A stretch of 5,535 bases of DNA from Simkania negevensis. GTDB lineage: Bacteria > Chlamydiota > Chlamydiia > Chlamydiales > Simkaniaceae. The notes beneath the pieces are model-generated. The model ran no database searches. It was not told the DNA's origin and worked only from the letters and a program-made list of their open reading frames with translations. Below, piece after piece: positions 1 through 5,535 of the stretch (positions are counted from its first letter, which is position 1; each line of letters begins with the position of its first letter). The stretch lies in the NCBI GenBank assembly GCA_016191565.1, contig JACPWA010000161.1:1-5535 (forward strand), read 5' to 3'. Position numbers and translations under genes: made by a program.

Positions 1-44
1 ATATAAGGATCCACAGCGCGTTTACCTGTTGGGAAACGAGAGAC

Positions 45-67
45 GATGACTCCACGGTCGATGACTC
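45..67. repeat. Direct repeat pair GATGACTC
   Basis: GATGACTC occurs at 45-52 and again at 60-67, a period of 15 bases. The shared GACTC core recurs at 132-136 and, inverted, at 148-152. Confidence 0.55.
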
Positions 68-86
68 AGCTCCGGGCACATTCAGT

Positions 87-99
87 AAAAAAAAAAAAA
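87..99. repeat. Homopolymer run of 13 A (13 T on the coding strand)
   Basis: Thirteen consecutive A occur just beyond the rbfA stop in the transcribed direction, where they read as T13. In sense orientation a T tract could aid transcript release, but no stem lies directly before it. Such runs are also prone to slippage in replication and to sequencing error. Confidence 0.7.
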
Positions 100-100
100 C

Positions 101-370
101 TTATCTTGAGATTATTCCGGTTTGCAAACCCGACTCAGCTCTGAGGGGAGTCGGGAAGAAATAATGGCATAGTTGGATTGTTTCAGCCCGTTCTTTTTCA
201 GTGCCGATCACACTAATGTAAACTTTAGCTTGACGCAGGTCCTTAGTGATTTCTACCTGGGTGATTGTAATCAGCCTTGCTACCAAGGGATTGCGCACTT
301 CCCGAATAATTACCTCGCTTAGAACCTCTTTTAAAAGAGAGTTTAGTTTTTTTGTTCGATTGGTGCTCAT
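101..370 (-). CDS. rbfA: Ribosome-binding factor A, C-terminally truncated, possibly a pseudogene
   Basis: RbfA is a small KH-type protein that binds the 30S subunit and helps 16S rRNA 5'-end processing and late 30S maturation. Residues 1-66 fit the family: the N-terminal helix NRTKKLNSLLKEVLSEVI, then REVRNPLV, ITITQVEITKDLRQAKVYIS and GTEKERAETIQ. At that point family members continue with a helix of the type ALxxAxGFIRxxL, a strand with a (T/F)PEL-like motif, and an acidic tail. Here 23 unrelated residues (LCHYFFPTPLRAESGLQT then GIISR) follow and end at TAA, giving 89 aa against the usual 115-125. The other minus-strand frames do not restore the missing end convincingly. ATG lies 3 nt after the infB stop with no clear Shine-Dalgarno sequence, so translational coupling is likely. 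Gene identity is secure from sequence and position. Whether the shortened protein works is doubtful, since part of the KH fold is lost. Confidence 0.85.
   Translation of the reverse strand: MSTNRTKKLNSLLKEVLSEVIIREVRNPLVARLITITQVEITKDLRQAKVYISVIGTEKERAETIQLCHYFFPTPLRAESGLQTGIISR
119..130. repeat. 12-bp perfect palindrome
   Basis: GGTTTGCAAACC reads identically on both strands. It abuts and overlaps by two bases the left arm of the 129-155 inverted repeat, making a compact symmetric cluster. A role as a protein-binding site or element terminus is only a possibility. Confidence 0.6.
129..155. repeat. Perfect 8-bp inverted repeat with 11-nt loop
   Basis: CCCGACTC (129-136) is matched by GAGTCGGG (148-155) around an 11-nt loop. 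The hairpin is GC-rich and lies within the aberrant tail of rbfA. On the minus strand the nearest T run begins 29 nt beyond the stem, so it is not a canonical intrinsic terminator. It may be part of a mobile-element or repeat end. Confidence 0.7.
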
Positions 371-373
371 AGA

Positions 374-2722
374 TTATAGTTCTTGGGTGAGATAGGAAAT
401 CTCAAAGGTTTTAATTAGATCTCCCTCTTGAACCTCTTTAAATTTTTCAAGAAGAATGCCGCACTCTTGTCCTTTGACAACTTCCCTAGCATCTTCTTTA
501 ACCCGTTTGAGAGATCCGATCTTTCCTTCCCAGATGATCTTTCCATCTCTATAAACTTTGGCAAGGTGATCCCGCCTAAGCATCCCATCAGTTACCGTGC
601 ACCCAGCAATCGTTCCAAGGCCTGAGACTTTGAAAGTTTGCTTCACAAGAGCAGATCCCATCTCGTTTTCTTGCCTAATCTTATCGAGGGTAGCAATCAT
701 CAGCTCTTTTACATCATCGATCAGGTGATAGATAATATTTCGATTTTTAATCACTACTTTGGTTTGTTTGATAATAGATTCAGCATGTCTTTCAATATTG
801 GTATGAAACCCGATGATAGGAGCTTCTGAGGCAAGCGCTAGCTCAATATCTGATTCAGAGATCTCTCCTACTCCTTCAGAGATAAATAGAAGTTCCACCT
901 TTTTTGTAGGAATAGCGCGCAGAGAGCTCTTCACTGCTTCTAAAGAGCCTTGTACATCGGCACGGAGGATCAAGCTAAGCAGCTTTTTCTCTGAAAGTTC
1001 TTGCTGCCTTTGGATCTTCCCTTCGATACTTTCCCCTTTTCCTCGGATCAGAATTCTCTTTTCTCCAGAAGTTCTCTCCTCACAAAGCTTACGCGCCTCA
1101 TTTTCATTTTTTACTGCGACAACTTCTACCCCTGCTGTTGGCACTCCAGAAAGGCCGGTAATCTTTACCGGGGTAGAAGGACCTGCGATTTCGAGCACTT
1201 TTCCATGTTCATCATGCATCGTTTTAACACGTGCATAGATCTGATCGATTACAAGAGCATCTCCTAGATGGAGAGTGCCGTTTTGTACTAAAATGGTGGC
1301 TACAGGGCCAAACCCTTTATGAAGTTCAGATTCAATAATAGTGCCGCGAGCGCGCATCGTAGGATTTGCTTTTAATTCGAGCATCTCTGCTTGAAGGAGA
1401 ACCATTTCTAAAAGCTCTGTGATTCCCTTTTTAGTAGTTGCAGAACAGCTAACAGTGATCGTTGATCCTCCCCAGGCTTCAGGAAGAAGCTCTCTATCGG
1501 CGAGTTCCCTATAGACATTTTCTACATTAAAATTCGGCTTGTCGCATTTGTTGATCGCGACAATTATCGGCACGCCTGCTTCTTTGGCATGTTTGATTGC
1601 TTCATCGGTTTGCATTCTGATCCCTTCATCTCCTGCGATGACTAGGATCACAATGTCTGTAACAGTTACCCCTCGTTTTCTCATGAGAGAAAAAGCTTCG
1701 TGGCCTGGGGTATCTAAGATAGTGACATCTCCCTGCTGACGATGGCATTTAAAAGCACCGATATGCTGAGTAATTGCTCCCGCTTCTCCTCCTGCAATAT
1801 TACTTTTTCTGATTGCGTCAATCAAACTTGTTTTTCCATGGTCGACATGGCCCATAAAAGCGATTATGGGAGAGCGATGTATTAATTTTTCGGAGGAGGT
1901 TTCTTTAATCTCTTCTTGGATCGATTTTTCAGTGATTTTTAGCCGCTGCTCTTCAGAAGTATCGATGCTGATTTCACACTCAAAATCATGGCCGAGAAGT
2001 TGCACAGTGGTTTCATCATCAAGATAATCATTAATAGTAATCGTGATCCCTTGCATAAAGAGTTTTGCAATCAGTTCAGAGGCCTTTAATTTCATCGCTT
2101 GTGCAAGATCTTTTACTGAAATGGGAAGGCGCACAGAAAGCTTATTGGGCCTAACAATGGGAACAGCTTTAGCTTGAGCAAACTTAGCTTTGGGTTTTCT
2201 TCGTCTCCAGGGGCGATCCTCATCTCCCTGTTCTTGTTTAAGCTTCTCTTTAACCCCAAATCCCTTCCCTTTAAGGTCTTTCATCCCGCGGCCAAAAGCA
2301 AAATCCTCCTCTTTTTGAAGAGCGGGTGGTTTTTCCCGTTTCTTACTAGCTTCAGAGACGAGTGCTTTTTCTTCTTTCTCTTTTTCTGCAGGGGACTTTT
2401 CCTTTTTTAAGGAGGCTTTAAGAGAAGTCTCTTTCTCCTCTGTTTTTAGCTTTTTTTCTCCTTCTATCTTAGGAGGGATAGAAACAGGGGCTGCAGAAGG
2501 AGCTTCTACTGCTTTTTTAGAAGCTAATTTCTTATTTTCTTTAGGAGAGACTGAAGGAGGTATTGCCTCAGGAGGCATTTGCTCAGCCTTCTTTTTAAAA
2601 GTAGAAGCTTTTTCTATAACCGCTTTTTTAGGGGCAGCCGCTTCTTCCTTCTTCTCTTTTCTTAGCTTAAGAGCTTCAGCAAGCTGAGTATTTTTAACTT
2701 TTAACTTTAGGTCTTTTGCCAA
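374..2722 (-). CDS. infB: Translation initiation factor IF-2, TTG start
   Basis: IF2 is the GTPase that stabilises fMet-tRNA on the 30S subunit and drives joining of the 50S subunit. Of 782 residues, about 1-180 form a Lys/Glu/Ala/Pro-rich, probably disordered arm. An IF2_N-type domain follows at about 197-250. The G domain has G1 GHVDHGKT (291-298), G2 around Thr318, G3 DTPGH (337-341), G4 NKCD (391-394) and a G5 region SCSATTKKG (425-433). A beta-barrel domain II covers about 455-545, domain III about 580-675, and the C-terminal tRNA-binding domain about 695-774 ([25 protein letters not shown]). The start is TTG: the next in-frame ATG is at residue 49, the residues after TTG ([13 protein letters not shown]) resemble chlamydial IF2 N-termini, and TAAGGA lies 8 nt upstream inside nusA. 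It is somewhat shorter than the roughly 890-aa E. coli and C. trachomatis proteins, mainly in the arm. All catalytic motifs are intact. Confidence 0.97.
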   Translation of the reverse strand: MAKDLKLKVKNTQLAEALKLRKEKKEEAAAPKKAVIEKASTFKKKAEQMPPEAIPPSVSPKENKKLASKKAVEAPSAAPVSIPPKIEGEKKLKTEEKETSLKASLKKEKSPAEKEKEEKALVSEASKKREKPPALQKEEDFAFGRGMKDLKGKGFGVKEKLKQEQGDEDRPWRRRKPKAKFAQAKAVPIVRPNKLSVRLPISVKDLAQAMKLKASELIAKLFMQGITITINDYLDDETTVQLLGHDFECEISIDTSEEQRLKITEKSIQEEIKETSSEKLIHRSPIIAFMGHVDHGKTSLIDAIRKSNIAGGEAGAITQHIGAFKCHRQQGDVTILDTPGHEAFSLMRKRGVTVTDIVILVIAGDEGIRMQTDEAIKHAKEAGVPIIVAINKCDKPNFNVENVYRELADRELLPEAWGGSTITVSCSATTKKGITELLEMVLLQAEMLELKANPTMRARGTIIESELHKGFGPVATILVQNGTLHLGDALVIDQIYARVKTMHDEHGKVLEIAGPSTPVKITGLSGVPTAGVEVVAVKNENEARKLCEERTSGEKRILIRGKGESIEGKIQRQQELSEKKLLSLILRADVQGSLEAVKSSLRAIPTKKVELLFISEGVGEISESDIELALASEAPIIGFHTNIERHAESIIKQTKVVIKNRNIIYHLIDDVKELMIATLDKIRQENEMGSALVKQTFKVSGLGTIAGCTVTDGMLRRDHLAKVYRDGKIIWEGKIGSLKRVKEDAREVVKGQECGILLEKFKEVQEGDLIKTFEISYLTQEL

Positions 2723-2725
2723 AGG

Positions 2726-4000
2726 CTAGGTCCTTATTTTTTTTATTTTTTCAATGATCTCATCTGCCATCTCTCGACTAATTCCAGTTTGTTTGCAAAG
2801 CTCTTCTGGATTGGCTTGTAGAATCTTTCGAAGGGTATCAAGATGACTTTCTTTTAAGCTAGCAAGGACAAAAGGATTAATCCCTTCTATATTGTCAATA
2901 CTCATATCGAGATCGCGTCCTTCCTCATTTGAGATCTTCTCTCTTTCGAAGGAGAGTTCTGCTTGATATTCAGAAAGTTTTTTGATCGTGATTTCCGATT
3001 CAACGAGCTCTGCATTCAGCCTTGCGTTCATCCCTCTTTTCCCGATCACAATCGGATAGTCTTCGTCTGTAACAACAAGAGAGATTAGGTTGTTTTCTCG
3101 ATCATAAGTGATCCGCTTTGGCTCAATCGGTTGTATCAGGCTTAAGAAAAGCTCAACCGGGTCATCTGTATAGATGACAATATCGATCTTTTCATTGTTA
3201 AGTTCTCGGATAATATTTTTTACCCGAGTTCCTCTCACACCAACGCAGGCACCAAGGGGATCTACTTTTGAATCATTCGAAAAGACAGCTAACTTAGTTC
3301 GATATCCTGCTTCTCTAACAATTTTTTTGATTCCAATTGTCCCATCGTTTAACTCTGGGACTTCCTGGACAAAAAGTTGCTCCACCATTTCAGGATGGGT
3401 GCGGGAAAGAACAACTTCTGCCCCTCCATTTTCTGTATCTCTTACTTCTAAGAGGAGGGCTTGAATCCGTTCACCGATATGATATTTTTCTGTTTTGGGG
3501 TAGAAACGGTAAGGGAGAATCGCTTCTACTTTTCCAAGATCGATGATAAGGGTGCCCCCCTTTCCGATCCTTTTGATCGTTCCAGAGACTAGTTCATGGA
3601 TCCGGTGTCTATATTCTTCATAGATCACATCCCGTTCGGCACCACGCAGTCTCTGAGAAATCACTTGTTTAGCTGTTTGTGCTGCAATCCGCCCAAAATC
3701 ATGCGGTGCGATCTGTATTGTTACCCAATCACCGAGTTCACACTCAGGATTGATTTCTCTTGCCTGTTCGAAAAGAATCTCCTCATCAGGATAGGTAATC
3801 TGATCCACCACTTCTTTTTGAGCTGAGACTTCTATTTCTCCTGTTTTAGGCTCTATGGTAACAGCGATGCCGACCCCTCCTTGAATGCTCTTTCGGGCAG
3901 CTAGGATAAGCGCCTCTTCAATCGCCTTGATGATCGTATCCCGCTTGATCCCTTTTTCTCTTTCAAGGTATTCAAAAATTGCAATTAGATCTTTATTCAT
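2726..4000 (-). CDS. nusA: Transcription termination/antitermination factor NusA
   Basis: NusA binds RNA polymerase and nascent RNA, modulating pausing, intrinsic termination and antitermination, including on rRNA operons. The 424 residues show the usual order. The polymerase-binding N-terminal domain is about 1-125 and contains the hallmark GRIAAQTAKQVISQRLR (103-119). An S1 domain covers about 133-200 and leads into SRTHPEMVEQLFVQEVPEL (199-217). KH1 contains REAGYRTKLAV (229-239) and DPLGACVGVRGTRV (247-260). KH2 contains IGKRGMNARL (319-328). A single helix-hairpin-helix segment lies at about 375-424. The two long acidic AR repeats of the 495-aa E. coli protein are absent; the length is close to chlamydial NusA. 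It starts at ATG, 7 nt after the rpsA stop. The upstream bases (TAGATAGGGC) give only a poorly spaced Shine-Dalgarno sequence, so coupling to rpsA translation is likely. The TAG stop is 3 nt before infB. Confidence 0.97.
   Translation of the reverse strand: MNKDLIAIFEYLEREKGIKRDTIIKAIEEALILAARKSIQGGVGIAVTIEPKTGEIEVSAQKEVVDQITYPDEEILFEQAREINPECELGDWVTIQIAPHDFGRIAAQTAKQVISQRLRGAERDVIYEEYRHRIHELVSGTIKRIGKGGTLIIDLGKVEAILPYRFYPKTEKYHIGERIQALLLEVRDTENGGAEVVLSRTHPEMVEQLFVQEVPELNDGTIGIKKIVREAGYRTKLAVFSNDSKVDPLGACVGVRGTRVKNIIRELNNEKIDIVIYTDDPVELFLSLIQPIEPKRITYDRENNLISLVVTDEDYPIVIGKRGMNARLNAELVESEITIKKLSEYQAELSFEREKISNEEGRDLDMSIDNIEGINPFVLASLKESHLDTLRKILQANPEELCKQTGISREMADEIIEKIKKIRT
2731..2736 (-). 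promoter_or_regulatory. Shine-Dalgarno sequence of infB, inside the end of nusA
   Basis: The minus strand reads TAAGGA here, a six-base match to the anti-Shine-Dalgarno complement TAAGGAGGT. It ends 8 nt before the TTG at 2722-2720. It overlaps the last sense codons of nusA (ATA AGG ACC TAG), so ribosomes finishing nusA pass directly over it. It is the clearest ribosome-binding site in the window and supports the non-ATG start of IF2. Confidence 0.8.
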
Positions 4001-4007
4001 GCCCTAT

Positions 4008-5535
4008 CTACTTATTTAGCGGTTTACTTTCGACAACAATATCATCGCGATTCTCTTTATTCTCTTCTACGAGAAAGTCTTTGATGGAAAGAGCAATCTT
4101 TTTATGTTCAGGATCAAGTTTAATGACTCTTGCTGTGACCTGATCTCCTACAGCAATGACCTCTTCCACCTTGCCAAAGGCCTGATCTGAGAGCTCTGTA
4201 ACATGTACAAGACCTTCAATTCCGTTTTCTAGCTGAATAAAGGCTCCAAAAGCAGTGATTTTGGTCACCACCCCTTTTACAATGCTTCCTACAGGCATTG
4301 TTTTTTCAATCGACTCCCAAGGATTTTCTGAGAGCTGCTTCATTCCGAGAGTAATTTTTTTACTCTCCTTGTCTACAGAGAGGATTATAGCCTCGATCAC
4401 GTCTCCCTTCTTGAGCACTTCAGAAGGGTGAGAGAATTTCTTAATCCAGCTTAAATCAGATATGTGAATTAGAGCATCAATTCCAGGTTCTAGTTCAACA
4501 AAGGCTCCATAGTTGGTCAAATTGCGGATCTCCGCTTTTACTTTGCTGCCGACTGGATACTTTTGATCGACATCTTCCCAGGGGTTTTTCTCTGTTTGCT
4601 TGATTCCAAGAGAGATTTTTCCTTCCTCTTTTTGGATGGAAAGAACAATTGCTTCTACTTCATCTCCTTTATTGACAATTTCACTGGGGTCATTGATATT
4701 TTTAGTCCATGACATCTCTGAGACATGGATCAGCCCCTCAATCCCATCTTCAATTTCAATGAAAGCTCCATAAGGGACGAGGTTGACAATTTTTCCTTTA
4801 ACGAGAGTTCCAGGAGGATATTTAGATTCGATCTCTTGCCATGGATTGGCTTCTTTTTGCTTTAAACCTAATGCCACCCTTCCTTTTTCTTTATCAATAT
4901 GGAGGATGATCACCTCAAGCTCATCGTTGAGCTGCACCATTTCAGAGGGGTGCTTGATGCGCTTCCACGTCATATCAGTGATGTGGAGAAGACCATCAAT
5001 CCCATCGAGATCGAGGAAGACGCCGAAGTCGGTGATATTTTTCACGACCCCTTTTCGGAGCTCACCCTCTTTAATTGTCTCAAGAATTTCTGCTTTTTTC
5101 GAGCTGCGCTCCTCTTCTAGAAGTTCTCTTCTTGAAACCACAATATTTTTTCTTTCGATGTTGATTTTTAGAATCTTGAAGTCAAATGTCTTATTGAGGT
5201 ACTCGTCAATATTCTTAATGCGCTTATTATCAATTTGCGAACCGGGAAGGAAAGCCTCCATCCCGATATCGATCATGAGACCGCCCTTCACCTTCCTGAT
5301 CACCTTTCCTTGGACGATCGAGCCCTCTTTGCAATAATTGACAATGTAATCCCATTGTTTTTGCCGTTTTGCTTTTTCATAAGAGAGGACAATTTGACCA
5401 TCTTCCCCTTCAGCCCGATCGAGAAACACTTCAATCTCTTTGCCAAGTGCAAGGTCATTAGGATTAAAAAACTCACTAACTGAAATAAGCCCTTCTGATT
5501 TAAGTCCTACGTCGACGACAACAAAATCAGGGGTG
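4008..5535 (-). CDS. rpsA: 30S ribosomal protein S1, 5'-partial
   Basis: Ribosomal protein S1 sits on the 30S subunit and binds and unfolds mRNA near the ribosome-binding site through repeated OB-fold S1 domains. The reading frame is open to the right edge, so the true start lies outside. The GTG at 5427-5429 is only an internal Val, because the 35 codons upstream of it continue the first S1 domain ([20 protein letters not shown]). Of 508 visible residues, domain 1 (lacking its start) covers about 1-55, domain 2 71-136, domain 3 157-226, domain 4 242-313, domain 5 329-400 and domain 6 416-487, followed by a charged tail ending in KPLNK. Domains 3-5 each end in a KQ...NPW linker, the bacterial S1 signature. 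Six domains and a probable full length near 570 aa match chlamydial S1; about 60 residues are missing. The TAG stop is 7 nt before nusA, which suggests one operon. Identification is firm. Confidence 0.97.
   Translation of the reverse strand, partial: TPDFVVVDVGLKSEGLISVSEFFNPNDLALGKEIEVFLDRAEGEDGQIVLSYEKAKRQKQWDYIVNYCKEGSIVQGKVIRKVKGGLMIDIGMEAFLPGSQIDNKRIKNIDEYLNKTFDFKILKINIERKNIVVSRRELLEEERSSKKAEILETIKEGELRKGVVKNITDFGVFLDLDGIDGLLHITDMTWKRIKHPSEMVQLNDELEVIILHIDKEKGRVALGLKQKEANPWQEIESKYPPGTLVKGKIVNLVPYGAFIEIEDGIEGLIHVSEMSWTKNINDPSEIVNKGDEVEAIVLSIQKEEGKISLGIKQTEKNPWEDVDQKYPVGSKVKAEIRNLTNYGAFVELEPGIDALIHISDLSWIKKFSHPSEVLKKGDVIEAIILSVDKESKKITLGMKQLSENPWESIEKTMPVGSIVKGVVTKITAFGAFIQLENGIEGLVHVTELSDQAFGKVEEVIAVGDQVTARVIKLDPEHKKIALSIKDFLVEENKENRDDIVVESKPLNK
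4074..5066 (-). repeat. Four most similar tandem S1-domain repeats within rpsA
   Basis: Visible residues 157-487 of S1 form four successive units of about 72 residues at a period near 87 residues including linkers. Each has a core of the form G-x-h-V-K-G...(F/Y)GAF...GI(D/E)GL(I/L/V)H(I/V)(S/T)(D/E)(L/M) and ends in (G/S)(L/I/M)KQ or an equivalent. The units have diverged at the DNA level, so this is an ancient protein-domain duplication and not a recent DNA repeat. Domain boundaries are estimated by eye. Confidence 0.8.

Larger units (their letters stand above)
63..141. repeat. Direct repeat pair GACTCAGCTC
   Basis: The 10-mer GACTCAGCTC occurs at 63-72 and at 132-141, in the same orientation and 69 bases apart. 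The two copies flank the A run and the palindrome. This could mark a duplicated element end or a rearrangement joint; the match is too short to be decisive. Confidence 0.55.
1..172. other. Atypical segment replacing the rbfA 3' end; no recognised gene
   Basis: This stretch occupies the place of the rbfA 3' end and the expected truB start, but encodes neither recognisably. GC is about 52% over 1-86, against about 42% over 181-370. It holds a perfect inverted repeat, a 12-bp palindrome, two direct-repeat pairs and a run of 13 A. Minus-strand bases 65-3 encode VIDRGVIVSRFPTGKRAVDPY in a frame with a TGA just upstream. Plus-strand bases 3-164 are also open, ending at TAA. I recognise neither product, and the openings are short enough to be chance. 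A mobile-element or repeat end, a rearrangement, or an assembly join would each explain it. Confidence 0.5.

Noticed and set aside
87..155. Intrinsic terminator after rbfA formed by the 129-155 hairpin and the T13 tract
   Set aside because: The T tract begins 29 nt beyond the stem on the minus strand, whereas a functional intrinsic terminator needs it immediately after. A weak or different effect cannot be excluded.
3..164. Plus-strand open frame entering from the left edge
   Set aside because: It is only 53 codons, contains a poly-Lys stretch from the A run, and overlaps rbfA in antisense. No family is recognisable.
813..1238. Plus-strand open frame of 141 codons opposite infB
   Set aside because: It lies wholly within the conserved C-terminal half of IF2 on the other strand, and its Ser/Phe/Thr-rich product resembles no known family.
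2180..2700. Pyrimidine-rich plus-strand tract as a possible regulatory or repeat region
   Set aside because: It is simply the complement of Lys/Glu codons (AAA, AAG, GAA, GAG) in the IF2 arm.
4783..5337. Plus-strand open frame of 184 codons opposite rpsA
   Set aside because: It is antisense to conserved S1 domains, has Ser/Arg/Pro/Phe-rich composition typical of an antisense shadow, and shows no recognisable family or ribosome-binding site.
5427..5429. GTG as the start of rpsA
   Set aside because: The frame continues upstream to the window edge with clear S1 domain 1 sequence, so this codon is internal.

Overview
The window holds one tightly packed minus-strand block of translation and transcription genes. 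In transcription order it reads rpsA (5' end beyond the right edge), nusA, infB and rbfA. The same gene order is known from Chlamydia (rpsA-nusA-infB-rbfA-truB). The IF2 N-terminus ([14 protein letters not shown]...), the six-domain S1 protein and the NusA that ends in a single helix-hairpin-helix also fit the phylum Chlamydiota. Base composition looks to be in the low forties in percent GC, which suits an environmental (Chlamydia-like) lineage better than a specific named species. I do not assign a genus.

Layout: 5535-4008 is ribosomal protein S1 (508 codons visible). 4000-2726 is NusA, 7 nt after the S1 stop. 2722-374 is IF2, starting at a TTG codon 3 nt after the NusA stop. 370-101 is RbfA, 3 nt after the IF2 stop. 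No terminator or internal promoter is evident between them, so they are probably co-transcribed, with translational coupling at the junctions. Together they cover mRNA binding to the 30S subunit (S1), elongation and antitermination by RNA polymerase (NusA), initiator tRNA placement and subunit joining (IF2) and 30S maturation (RbfA).

The left 170 bases are the odd part. RbfA resembles its family only to about residue 66 (near base 173). It then runs into an unrelated 23-residue tail and stops at 89 aa instead of about 120. From there to base 1 the sequence has no recognisable RbfA C-terminus and no TruB start. It is more GC-rich (about 52% over 1-86 against about 42% in 181-370), carries short direct and inverted repeats, and includes a run of 13 A. 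The likeliest readings are a mobile-element or repeat boundary inside rbfA, a genomic rearrangement, or an assembly join at a contig edge. The rest of the window is conserved core genome, and I see no new multi-gene system in it.
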